In this document: positions 10,033-18,598 of the stretch, piece after piece
How the letters are laid out: each line of letters opens with the position of its first letter
How positions within the stretch are numbered: the stretch's first letter is position 1
Assembly: GCA_036644995.1 (NCBI GenBank)
Contig: JAVXOZ010000003.1
Span: 68,241-132,240, forward strand
Direction of reading: 5' to 3'
Source of the DNA: Cryptoclostridium sp036644995
GTDB lineage: Bacteria; Bacillota; Dehalobacteriia; UBA7702
Length of the DNA: 64,000 nt
The notes under the pieces: model-generated
Databases searched by the model: none
Told to the model about the DNA's origin: nothing
The model's input: only the letters and a program-made list of their open reading frames with translations
Position numbers and translations under genes: made by a program

Positions 10033-11106
10033 ATGAAAATATTAACAGTGGCGGGTGCTCGTCCCCAATTTATTAAAGTTGCGGCGGTTTCTCGCATCTT
10101 AAGAACAAAAGCAACAGAAGTACTGGTTCATACGGGTCAGCATTATGATGCTAATATGTCAGATATATTTTTTGAAGAATTAGATATTCCATATCCCAAC
10201 TATAATTTGGGAATATCCGGAGGTACTCATGGGCATATGACCGGTGCGATGTTGTCAGCCATTGAGGATATTTTAATTATTGAAAAACCAGATGTGTTGC
10301 TGGTATATGGTGATACAAATTCTACCTTGGCAGCGGCATTGGCAGCTGTAAAGTTACAAATTCCAGTTTGCCATGTTGAAGCAGGTAATAGACTGGGTAC
10401 CTTTTCTAATCCTGAGGAAATTAACAGAATTTGCACAGATCATGTGGCAACTTTACTGTTAAGTTGTACTCAATCAGGGATGGATTTTCTAAAAAAAGAA
10501 AACCTTGGAAGTAGGTCTAAACTAGTTGGTGATCCCATGTATGATGCTTTCATCTACTATGGAGAAAAATCCGCAAATAGAGCGGTTTGTGATTTAGTTG
10601 ATTTTTCAGGTAAGAAGATAGATATTCCGGAGATGTATTATTATCTTACTTGTCATCGTGAGGAAAATACCAAAAATGATGAAGCCCTCAAAGAAATATT
10701 TATAGCTATGAATTCTCTTGACGCTCTAACTATTTATCCGGTTCACCCTCGTAACAAAGAGCGAGCTGAGCGATTATGTTATGAAAATAATTTTAAAAAT
10801 ATAATACTGGCTCAGCCTGTTGGTTATTTAACATCAATATATTTGATAAAACATGCAAAAAAAGTTGTTAGTGATTCCGGCGGTGTACAAAGAGAAGCTT
10901 TTTTTGCAAAAAAACCCAGTGTTACAATTTTTGATTATATAGGTTGGCCGGAAACAATGGTAAATAATTGCAATATATTATCTAAAGCAAATGCAACAGA
11001 AATTTTAGAAAAATTATCAATAAATCCCTGTTTTGATGATGACTATAAGCCTTTTGGTGATGGTCATGCAAGTGAAAAAATAGTTAAAGAATTATTAAAA
11101 ATGTAA
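10033..11106 (+). CDS. Non-hydrolysing UDP-GlcNAc-type 2-epimerase
   Basis: 357 residues, close to WecB/WbpI length. Diagnostic motifs are GARPQFIKVAAV at the start, VLVHTGQHYD, VYGDTNSTLAAALAA, HVEAGNR, CHREEN and VVSDSGGVQREAFF. The family converts a UDP-GlcNAc derivative to the ManNAc configuration at C2. It directly precedes the Wbp/Wlb genes, so its natural substrate may be UDP-GlcNAc(3NAc)A, as for WbpI/WlbD. Plain UDP-GlcNAc (WecB activity) is the alternative. A second epimerase at 17443 belongs with the FucNAc genes. It is the last gene of the strongly AT-rich segment. Confidence 0.88.
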   Translation: MKILTVAGARPQFIKVAAVSRILRTKATEVLVHTGQHYDANMSDIFFEELDIPYPNYNLGISGGTHGHMTGAMLSAIEDILIIEKPDVLLVYGDTNSTLAAALAAVKLQIPVCHVEAGNRLGTFSNPEEINRICTDHVATLLLSCTQSGMDFLKKENLGSRSKLVGDPMYDAFIYYGEKSANRAVCDLVDFSGKKIDIPEMYYYLTCHREENTKNDEALKEIFIAMNSLDALTIYPVHPRNKERAERLCYENNFKNIILAQPVGYLTSIYLIKHAKKVVSDSGGVQREAFFAKKPSVTIFDYIGWPETMVNNCNILSKANATEILEKLSINPCFDDDYKPFGDGHASEKIVKELLKM

Positions 11107-11160
11107 ATTATGATAGTTATATATCAAAAGTCACAACGATAGTTGAAAAGGAGAACAAAA

Positions 11161-12477
11161 ATGAACAACGAAGAAATTTTGAAAAAAATCAAAGACAAAG
11201 AACTGGTAATGGGTGTTGTGGGCTTAGGTTATGTTGGCTTGCCCCTTGCTGTGGAAAAGGCGATGGCTGGTTTCAAAACCTTGGGTTTTGACGTGCAGCA
11301 GGATAAAGTTGATATGGTCAATGCCGGGAAAAATTATATCGGTGATGTGGTAGATGATGAATTAAAACAAATTGCCGCCAATAAAATGATTGTGGCATCC
11401 ACAGATTTTACAGCTTTAAAAGAAGCGGATTTCATAGCTATTTGTGTTCCTACGCCTTTGGATAAGCACCAACAACCGGATATCAGCTATGTAACAGCCT
11501 CCACGAAAACAGTTGCAAAATATATGAAAAAAGGTGCAATGATTGTTTTGGAATCCACCACTTATCCGGGAACTACCCAAGATTTGCTAAAACCTTTGAT
11601 TGAAGATGTTTCCGGGATGAAATGCGGCGAAGATTTTTATCTTGGCTTTTCACCGGAACGTGTTGATCCGGGTAACTTAATATATAAAACAAAAAACACC
11701 CCTAAAGTTGTGGGTGCTATCGGCGAGGATGCCTGCCATGTAATCGCCGAAGTTTACCGTGCGGTTTTGGAAGGTGATGTTAAAGAGGTTTCTTCTCCTG
11801 CGGTTGCAGAAATGGAAAAAATCTTGGAAAACACTTATCGCAATATCAATATTGGTCTTGTAAATGAGCTTTGTATGCTATGCGATGAAATGGGTATCAG
11901 TATGTGGGAAGTGGTGGATGCGGCAAAAACCAAGCCTTACGGTTTCCAAGCTTTTTATCCCGGTCCCGGTCTTGGTGGTCATTGTATTCCATTGGATCCC
12001 TATTATTTATCGTGGAAAGCCAGAGAATATGGTTTTCACACATCAATGATTGAATCTTCAATGATGGTAAACGATAAAATGCCTGAATATTGCGTGGATA
12101 GAGCCGCCAGAGCTTTGAACGGTGTAAAAAAAGCTTTAAACGGTGCCAATGTTTTGGTTTTGGGTGTTGCCTATAAACAAGATATAGACGATTACCGTGA
12201 AAGCCCTGCAATCCGTGTGATTGAGCATTTGGAAAAACGTGGTGCCAATGTAACTTTCTTTGACCCTTGGATTAGGGAATATAAAGAATACGGCATTGTA
12301 AAAACGGGATTAAGCGAATTAACTGCGGAGGCTTTGGAAAAAGCAGATTTGGTGGTTATTCCCACAGCCCACACCAATGTAGACTATAAATTTGTACAAG
12401 CCAATGCCCCATTAATTTTGGATTTGAAAAACGTAATGAAGGATATAGAAAACAGAGATAATATTGAGGTGCTTTAA
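11161..12477 (+). CDS. wbpA: UDP-N-acetylhexosamine 6-dehydrogenase (WbpA/WecC type)
   Basis: 438 residues. ATG 11161 after AAAAGGAG is preferred to the upstream 11143. Rossmann motif VGLGYVGLPLAVE, substrate segment VPTPLDKHQQPD, linker SPERVDPGN, and the catalytic region GPGLGGHCIPLDPYYLSWKA with the active-site Cys. The enzyme oxidises C6 of a UDP-HexNAc to the uronic acid using two NAD+. It is the first step of the UDP-GlcNAc(3NAc)A route whose next three genes follow without gaps. Composition becomes markedly less AT-rich here than in the preceding 10 kb. WecC activity on UDP-ManNAc is an alternative, but the context favours WbpA. Confidence 0.88.
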   Translation: MNNEEILKKIKDKELVMGVVGLGYVGLPLAVEKAMAGFKTLGFDVQQDKVDMVNAGKNYIGDVVDDELKQIAANKMIVASTDFTALKEADFIAICVPTPLDKHQQPDISYVTASTKTVAKYMKKGAMIVLESTTYPGTTQDLLKPLIEDVSGMKCGEDFYLGFSPERVDPGNLIYKTKNTPKVVGAIGEDACHVIAEVYRAVLEGDVKEVSSPAVAEMEKILENTYRNINIGLVNELCMLCDEMGISMWEVVDAAKTKPYGFQAFYPGPGLGGHCIPLDPYYLSWKAREYGFHTSMIESSMMVNDKMPEYCVDRAARALNGVKKALNGANVLVLGVAYKQDIDDYRESPAIRVIEHLEKRGANVTFFDPWIREYKEYGIVKTGLSELTAEALEKADLVVIPTAHTNVDYKFVQANAPLILDLKNVMKDIENRDNIEVL

Positions 12478-13550
12478 TGAAATATGCTTTAATTGGTTGT
12501 GGTCGTATTGCTACTAATCATCTTAAAGCCGCTATCAATAATAATTTGGAAATCGTTGCAGTATGTGATGTTTTACCCGAGCATATGGAAGGGTTATTGT
12601 CCAAGCATGATTTGGATAATGACCAATCCATTAAACGATATACCGATTATAAAACGATGATTGCGGAAAATGAAATTGATTTGATTGGCATTGCCACAGA
12701 AAGCGGTATTCATGCAAAAATTGCGATTTATTGTATTGAACACGGCATTCATTTAATAATAGAAAAACCTATGGCGATGAATATTGCTGATGCCGATAAA
12801 ATTATACAGCTTTCCCAAGAGAAAAACCTTAAGGTTTCAGCCTGCCACCAAAATCGCTTTAATTTGGCGGTGCAGGAAATGCGTAAAGCGGTGGAATCAG
12901 GTCGTTTTGGTAAGCTCTCCCACGGTTCTGTTCATGTGCGCTGGAATCGCAACCAAAGCTACTACACCCAAGCTCCTTGGCGTGGTACATGGGCACAGGA
13001 TGGCGGTGCTTTGATGAACCAATGTATTCACGGTATTGATTTACTGCGTTGGATGATGGGTGATGATATTGATGAAGTTTACGGCGTAACCCGTCAGCAA
13101 TTTCATGATTACTTAGAAGCCGAAGATATCGGTATGGCAGTTGTTCGTTTTAAAAACGGTGCAGTTGCCACCATTGAAGGCACTACCAATGTTTTCCCTA
13201 AAAACTTAGAGGAAACCCTTTACCTATTTGGTGAAAAAGGTACGGTAAAATTGGGTGGTACATCCACCAATAATATTGATGTTTGGGATTTTCTCGATGA
13301 AACCGAAGTGGATCAAAGGAACAAAGGTATGGCGGAGCAAACCGGTAATATCTATGGCAATGGTCATACCGGCCTGTATTGTGATGTGATAGCGGCTATA
13401 ACGGATAATAGAGAACCCTATGTAAATGCCCAAGCCGGTAAAAACGCTTTGGAATTGGTGCTTTCAATCTATAAAAGCCAAAAAGAAGGCACTGCTGTAA
13501 AATTACCTTTAAGAGATTTTGCCAGCACAGATATGGCGGGAGAATTTTAG
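12477..13550 (+). CDS. wlbA: Gfo/Idh/MocA 3-dehydrogenase of UDP-GlcNAcA (WbpB/WlbA type)
   Basis: 357 residues with an N-terminal NAD-binding fold (ALIGCGRIATNHLKAA) and the family signature EKPMAMNIADADKI, followed by a C-terminal substrate domain containing GGALMNQCIHGIDLLRWMMGD. WbpB/WlbA oxidises C3 of UDP-GlcNAcA to the 3-keto sugar that the aminotransferase then uses. The start codon overlaps the previous stop (TAATG), so translation is coupled. Identity rests on the motifs plus the unbroken WbpA-B-D-E gene order. Confidence 0.88.
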   Translation: MKYALIGCGRIATNHLKAAINNNLEIVAVCDVLPEHMEGLLSKHDLDNDQSIKRYTDYKTMIAENEIDLIGIATESGIHAKIAIYCIEHGIHLIIEKPMAMNIADADKIIQLSQEKNLKVSACHQNRFNLAVQEMRKAVESGRFGKLSHGSVHVRWNRNQSYYTQAPWRGTWAQDGGALMNQCIHGIDLLRWMMGDDIDEVYGVTRQQFHDYLEAEDIGMAVVRFKNGAVATIEGTTNVFPKNLEETLYLFGEKGTVKLGGTSTNNIDVWDFLDETEVDQRNKGMAEQTGNIYGNGHTGLYCDVIAAITDNREPYVNAQAGKNALELVLSIYKSQKEGTAVKLPLRDFASTDMAGEF

Positions 13551-14123
13551 ATGAAAGAATATTTTGTACATGAGAGTAGCTATATTGATGATGATGTGAC
13601 CATAGGTTTAGGTACTAAAATATGGCATTTTTGTCATATCCAAAAAGGTGCACAAATCGGTAAAAACTGCTCTTTGGGACAAAATGTTAACGTTTCTGAT
13701 AACGTAATAATTGGCAATAATGTTAAAGTGCAAAACAATGTTTCTCTTTATGAAGGAGTTCAGTTAGAGGACTACGTTTTTTGTGGTCCTTCCTGTGTTT
13801 TCACCAACGATTTAACACCCCGTTCTCAATACCCCAAGGGAACGGCAGGTTACAAAAAAACATTAGTTAAGGAAAATGCCACCATTGGTGCTAATGCAAC
13901 CATAGTTTGTGGGCACACCATTGGCAAGTACGCATTAATTGCAGCAGGAGCCGTGGTGATTAAAGATGTGCCTGATTATGCACTGATGGCAGGCGTACCT
14001 GCCAAACATATTGGCTGGGCTTGCCAATGCGGCGAGATTTTAGATGATGACTTAATTTGCAGCAAATGCCACCGTGAATATGTCCAAGGTGAAAACAACT
14101 TGACTTTAAAAGAAGGAAAATAA
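13551..14123 (+). CDS. wlbB: UDP-GlcNAc3NA N-acetyltransferase (WbpD/WlbB type)
   Basis: A 190-residue left-handed beta-helix protein (IGLGTKIWHFCHIQKGAQIGKNCSLGQNVNV, DYVFCGPSCVFTNDLTPRSQYPK) ending in MAGVPAKHIGW. This is the WbpD/WlbB pattern of acetylating the 3-amino group. The tail (WACQCGEILDDDLICSKC) carries CxC and CxxC pairs that could form a zinc ribbon. The start codon follows the previous stop with no gap. It acts after the aminotransferase at 14125 to give UDP-GlcNAc(3NAc)A. Confidence 0.87.
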   Translation: MKEYFVHESSYIDDDVTIGLGTKIWHFCHIQKGAQIGKNCSLGQNVNVSDNVIIGNNVKVQNNVSLYEGVQLEDYVFCGPSCVFTNDLTPRSQYPKGTAGYKKTLVKENATIGANATIVCGHTIGKYALIAAGAVVIKDVPDYALMAGVPAKHIGWACQCGEILDDDLICSKCHREYVQGENNLTLKEGK

Positions 14124-14124
14124 A

Positions 14125-15276
14125 ATGGAATTTCGTGATTTAAAAAAGCAATATCAAGTATTGAAGCCTCGTATAGATGAGGCAATGCTGGCAGTTGCTG
14201 CCAAATGTAATTTTATCGGTGGTAATCAAGTAAAAGAATTGGAAGCAAGTTTAGCTGAATACGTAGGTGTAAAACATTGTGTTACCTGCGGTAATGGAAC
14301 AGATGCCTTATCTTTAATGATGATGGCATGGGGTGTAGGTGTGGGAGATGCGGTTTTTGTGCCTGATTTTACTTTTTTTGCCACGGGTGAAATAGTATCT
14401 TTTGCCGGAGCAACCCCCATCTTTGTTGATGTGAATGCGGACACCTTTAATCTTGATGCCGAAAGCTTGGAAAAAGGCATTCAACTGGTTTTGGCAGAAG
14501 GAAAATTAAAGCCCAAAGTAGTTATCCCTGTGGATTTATTTGGTTTGCCCGCAAATTATGATGCAATAAATGTAGTTGCTAAAAAATATAACTTATTGGT
14601 ATTGGAAGATGGAGCCCAAGGTTTTGGCGGTATGATTGGTGAAAAGCGAGCTTGTAGCTTTGGTGATGCCGCAACTACCTCTTTTTTTCCGGCAAAACCC
14701 TTAGGTTGCTATGGTGATGGCGGTGCTGTATTCACCAATGACGATGAAATCTCAGAGCTGTTGGAATCTTACAAGGTTCACGGCAAAGGCTCTTTTAAAT
14801 ATGATAACCTGCGTGTTGGTATAAATTCACGTTTAGATACAATCCAAGCTGCTATTTTACAAGTTAAGTTTCAAGCATTTAAAGATTACGAACTTGGGGA
14901 TGTAAATAAAGTCGCAAAACTATATACTGAAATGTTACAAGGTGTTGTTAAAACGCCGATAATACCACAAAACTTTTATTCAAGCTGGGCGCAATATACC
15001 TTAATTTTGGATAGTAAAGACCAACGAGATTCCTTGGGAAAATTCTTAAAAGCTAATGATATTCCATCCATGGTCTATTACCCCAAACCTATGCACCTGC
15101 AACAGGCTTTTGCTGCTTTAGAACAACAAATCCCTTGCCCCATAACAGAAAAACTTTGCAATACCGTATTATCTTTACCAATGCACCCCTACATGGAAAA
15201 AAAAGATGTGGAAATAATATGTGGATGCGTAAAGCTGTTTATGAAAAATGGAGAAAAATATAATGTTCAAAAATAA
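14125..15276 (+). CDS. wlbC: PLP-dependent sugar 3-aminotransferase (WbpE/WlbC type)
   Basis: 383 residues of the DegT/DnrJ/EryC1 family. It shows CGNGTDALSLMMMAWGVGVGD for cofactor phosphate binding, LEDGAQGFGG with the PLP-contacting Asp, and TTSFFPAKPLGCYGDGGAVFT with the Schiff-base Lys. It transfers an amino group to C3 of the 3-keto UDP-GlcNAcA made by the gene at 12477, giving the substrate of the acetyltransferase just upstream. GAAGGAAAATAAA precedes the ATG. The 3' end overlaps the next gene by 14 bases. Confidence 0.9.
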   Translation: MEFRDLKKQYQVLKPRIDEAMLAVAAKCNFIGGNQVKELEASLAEYVGVKHCVTCGNGTDALSLMMMAWGVGVGDAVFVPDFTFFATGEIVSFAGATPIFVDVNADTFNLDAESLEKGIQLVLAEGKLKPKVVIPVDLFGLPANYDAINVVAKKYNLLVLEDGAQGFGGMIGEKRACSFGDAATTSFFPAKPLGCYGDGGAVFTNDDEISELLESYKVHGKGSFKYDNLRVGINSRLDTIQAAILQVKFQAFKDYELGDVNKVAKLYTEMLQGVVKTPIIPQNFYSSWAQYTLILDSKDQRDSLGKFLKANDIPSMVYYPKPMHLQQAFAALEQQIPCPITEKLCNTVLSLPMHPYMEKKDVEIICGCVKLFMKNGEKYNVQK

Positions 15277-16297
15277 AACCTTATTAATTACCGGGGGCAC
15301 GGGGTCCTTTGGTAACGCCGTGTTAAATGGTTTTCTTGCCACGGATATTGCGGAAATCCGTATATTTTCCCGTGATGAAAAAAAACAGGATGATATGCGG
15401 CATAAGTATGGACAAACTCCATATGGTGATAAAATAAAATATTATATCGGCGATGTTCGTGATTTGCAATCTATTAAAAATGCAATTCATGGTGTGGATT
15501 ATATGTTTCATGCTGCTGCTTTAAAGCAAGTGCCATCCTGCGAATTTTTCCCTATGGAAGCTGTAAAAACCAATGTTATCGGCACAAATAATGCCCTAAT
15601 TGCAGCCATTGAAGAAGGGGTTAAAAAGGTAATTTGCCTTTCTACGGATAAGGCGGCCTATCCCGTAAACGCCATGGGAACCTCCAAGGCCATGATGGAA
15701 AAAGTCTTTGTGGCAAAATCCCGTACCGTGGATCCCAATAAAACTTTGATTTGCGGAACTCGCTATGGCAACGTTATGTGCTCCCGAGGTTCCGTTATTC
15801 CCCTTTTTATCCAACAACTAAAAGCAGGCAAGCCTTTAACCGTTACTGAGCCTACAATGACAAGGTTTATTATGAGTTTGGAAGAAGCCGTTGAGCTGGT
15901 TATATTTGCATTTAAAAATGCTAAAGCCGGTGATATTATGGTGCAAAAAGCTCCTGCCTGCACCATTGAAGTTTTGGCTCAAGGGGTAAAAGAGCTTTTC
16001 CATTCTCAAGAAGAAATAAAGGTTATCGGCATACGCCACGGTGAAAAAATGTGTGAAACATTACTCACCAATGAGGAGTGTGCCCATGCCATTGATATGG
16101 GGGACTTCTACCGAGTTCCCGCCGATAAACGGGATTTAAACTATGAAAAATACTTCACAGATGGGGATTATGAACGCTCGAAATTAACGGAATTTAATTC
16201 CAATAATACCAAGATTCTTGATGTAGCAGGGGTTAAGGCTAAACTTTTGTCCCTTCAATATATTAGAGATGAAATAGCTGCTTGGGAGGGTAAATAA
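15263..16297 (+). CDS. capE: UDP-GlcNAc 4,6-dehydratase/5-epimerase (CapE/FnlA type)
   Basis: 344 residues, the usual CapE/FnlA length, when started at ATG 15263 with GGAG at 15250. Extended SDR motifs are LLITGGTGSFGNAVL, HAAALKQVP and STDKAAYPVNAMGTSKAMMEKV; Met replaces the usual SDR Tyr, as in the inverting FlaA1/CapE class. It performs C6 dehydration and C5 epimerisation of UDP-GlcNAc, the first step towards UDP-L-FucNAc. CapF and CapG homologues follow immediately. The overlap with the upstream gene and matching composition place it in the same operon. Confidence 0.92.
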   Translation: MFKNKTLLITGGTGSFGNAVLNGFLATDIAEIRIFSRDEKKQDDMRHKYGQTPYGDKIKYYIGDVRDLQSIKNAIHGVDYMFHAAALKQVPSCEFFPMEAVKTNVIGTNNALIAAIEEGVKKVICLSTDKAAYPVNAMGTSKAMMEKVFVAKSRTVDPNKTLICGTRYGNVMCSRGSVIPLFIQQLKAGKPLTVTEPTMTRFIMSLEEAVELVIFAFKNAKAGDIMVQKAPACTIEVLAQGVKELFHSQEEIKVIGIRHGEKMCETLLTNEECAHAIDMGDFYRVPADKRDLNYEKYFTDGDYERSKLTEFNSNNTKILDVAGVKAKLLSLQYIRDEIAAWEGK

Positions 16298-17440
16298 ATG
16301 AAGATATTAATTACCGGAGCCAAGGGCTTTGTGGGCAAAAATCTTATAGCGGAATTGGAAAATATTCAAACAAAAAAAGCTACCAACTATGGCATTTCAG
16401 CATCTATGGAACTATATAAATTCGACGTGGATACAGATGAAAACTTACTTGATTCCTACACTTCGGATTGCGATTTTGTATTTCACTTAGCCGGGGTAAA
16501 CCGTCCTGAAACCACCGATGAATTTATGGCAGGTAATTTTGGATTTACAACTAAGCTCTTAGCATCTTTAAAACGGCACAAAAACCATGCTCCCATCGTT
16601 ATAAGCTCCTCTACCCAAGCTGGGCTGAATAATGATTATGGTCAATCCAAAAAAGCCGGTGAAGATGCCATATTTGAATATGGTAAAGAAAATGATGTAA
16701 AAGTAATGGTTTATCGCCTGCCCAATGTTTTTGGCAAATGGTGTAAACCAAATTACAACTCAGCCGTGGCAACCTTTTGCCATAATATCGCCAATGATTT
16801 GCCAATTAAAGTGAATGATCCCAATGTTAATATGCAGTTAGTGTATATTGATGATGTGATTAGAGAGTTTATAGCAGCATTATCAGGCAGTGAGCATTGT
16901 GAAAACAATTTTTGCTTTGTACCTACGGTGCATAAAGTAAGACTGGGGGAAATTGCAGATTTGCTCAATTCTTTTAAGGAAAGCAGAGAAAATCTTTCCG
17001 TACCCCAAATGGATAATGGTTTTACCAAAGCTTTATACAGCACTTATTTAAGCTATTTACCAAAAGATAAATTTAGCTATCCATTAAAAATGAATGTAGA
17101 TAACCGTGGCTCTTTTACTGAAATAATTCGCACCGAGGATAGGGGACAGTTCTCTGTAAACATTTCCAAACCCCATATAACCAAGGGCAACCATTGGCAT
17201 CACACCAAAACCGAAAAATTTGTGGTGGTAAGTGGCAAAGGTTTGATTCAATTTAGAAAAATAGGCACCGCTGAAGTGATTGAATATCACGTTAGCGGCG
17301 ATAAAATAGAAGTGGTGGATATTCCAACGGGGTACACCCACAATATTATTAACCAAGGCGAAACTGATATGGTGACCTTTATGTGGTGCAATGAGTGCTT
17401 TAATTCTCACCAACCTGATACCTATTTTGAGGAGGTATAA
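16298..17440 (+). CDS. capF: Bifunctional 4-reductase/3-epimerase with cupin (CapF/FnlB type)
   Basis: 380 residues in two parts. Residues 1 to about 250 are an SDR domain (ILITGAKGFVGKNLIAEL, HLAGVNRPETTDEF, YGQSKKAGEDAIFEY). The C-terminal ~120 residues are a cupin with NHWHHTKTEKFVVVSGKGLIQF, whose histidines should bind zinc. S. aureus CapF has this fusion and converts the CapE product to UDP-6-deoxy-L-TalNAc. The start codon directly follows the CapE stop. Confidence 0.92.
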   Translation: MKILITGAKGFVGKNLIAELENIQTKKATNYGISASMELYKFDVDTDENLLDSYTSDCDFVFHLAGVNRPETTDEFMAGNFGFTTKLLASLKRHKNHAPIVISSSTQAGLNNDYGQSKKAGEDAIFEYGKENDVKVMVYRLPNVFGKWCKPNYNSAVATFCHNIANDLPIKVNDPNVNMQLVYIDDVIREFIAALSGSEHCENNFCFVPTVHKVRLGEIADLLNSFKESRENLSVPQMDNGFTKALYSTYLSYLPKDKFSYPLKMNVDNRGSFTEIIRTEDRGQFSVNISKPHITKGNHWHHTKTEKFVVVSGKGLIQFRKIGTAEVIEYHVSGDKIEVVDIPTGYTHNIINQGETDMVTFMWCNECFNSHQPDTYFEEV

Positions 17441-17442
17441 TT

Positions 17443-18573
17443 GTGGCAGATAAATTAAAATTAATGACAATCCTGGGCACACGTCCGGAAATTATTCGGC
17501 TTTCGGCGGTAATAAAATGTGCCGATAAATATTTCGATCATGTTCTGGTACATACAGGGCAGAATTGGGATTATACATTAAATGAGGTATTTTTTGAAGA
17601 TTTGGAACTTCGTGAACCCAATTATTATTTAGATAGCGTAGGCAGTAACCTCGGTGAAACCATGGGCAATATAATTGCCAAATCCTATACATTGATTGAT
17701 GAGGTAAAACCAGATGCGATTTTGCTTTTGGGCGATACCAATTCCGCATTGTCCGCAATTTCCGCTAAGCGATTAAAGGTGCCAATATTTCATATGGAAG
17801 CCGGCAATCGCTGTTGGGATTGGAATGTTTCCGAGATGATTAATCGCAAAATAGTGGATCATATTTCCGATATTAATTTGCCTTATACTGAGCATTCCCG
17901 TCGCTATCTTTTATCCGAAGGGCTGGATGGCAAAACTATTTTTGTAACAGGTTCACCCATGGCTGAGGTGTTGGGTGACCATAGAGAAAAAATCAACGCC
18001 AGCGATATTTTAACTAAACTGGACTTGGAAGAAAAGCGATATATTCTTATTTCCGCTCATCGTGAAGAAAACATTGATAACGAAGAAAATTTTATGGATT
18101 TAATGAATTCCATTAACTATATTGCGGAAAAATATCAAATGCCTGTGATATATTCCACCCACCCACGGACCAAGAGCTTTATTGAAAAAAGAGGTTTTAA
18201 ATTTCACCCTTTAGTACAAAATATGCAGCCCTTTGGCTTTATGGATTATAACAAATTGCAGATGAACAGCTATTGTGTGCTTTCGGATAGTGGAACATTG
18301 TCTGAAGAATCCGCTATGCTACATTTTCCCGGAGTGCTAATTCGCACCTCTACCGAACGCCCTGAGGTTTTGGATAAAGGTACTGTGGTTATCGGTGGCA
18401 TTAAAGGTAAAGATGTTGAACAAGGCTTGGAACTTGCAGTTTCCATGTTCGAAAATAACGAAAAAACAGCCATGCCGGAAGATTATACCGATACCAATGT
18501 TTCTGTAAAAGTAGTGAAACTCATCCAAAGCTACGCCAAAATAGTAAACAAAACCGTTTGGCTAAAGGATTAA
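17443..18573 (+). CDS. capG: UDP-L-FucNAc-forming 2-epimerase (CapG/FnlC type)
   Basis: 376 residues of the non-hydrolysing 2-epimerase family (TILGTRPEIIRLSAVIK, VHTGQNWDYTLNEVFFEDL, LLLGDTNSALSAI, HMEAGNRCWDWN, SAHREENID, SDSGTLSEESAML). The W-D-W after AGNRC and the position after CapE-CapF fit CapG/FnlC, which epimerises UDP-6-deoxy-L-TalNAc at C2 to UDP-L-FucNAc. It starts at GTG 17443 behind GAGGAGG. Sequence differs clearly from the epimerase at 10033, so the two are specialised copies rather than a recent duplication. Confidence 0.92.
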   Translation: MADKLKLMTILGTRPEIIRLSAVIKCADKYFDHVLVHTGQNWDYTLNEVFFEDLELREPNYYLDSVGSNLGETMGNIIAKSYTLIDEVKPDAILLLGDTNSALSAISAKRLKVPIFHMEAGNRCWDWNVSEMINRKIVDHISDINLPYTEHSRRYLLSEGLDGKTIFVTGSPMAEVLGDHREKINASDILTKLDLEEKRYILISAHREENIDNEENFMDLMNSINYIAEKYQMPVIYSTHPRTKSFIEKRGFKFHPLVQNMQPFGFMDYNKLQMNSYCVLSDSGTLSEESAMLHFPGVLIRTSTERPEVLDKGTVVIGGIKGKDVEQGLELAVSMFENNEKTAMPEDYTDTNVSVKVVKLIQSYAKIVNKTVWLKD

Positions 18574-18598
18574 GATTTCTAATTTACGGGGGAGTTAA

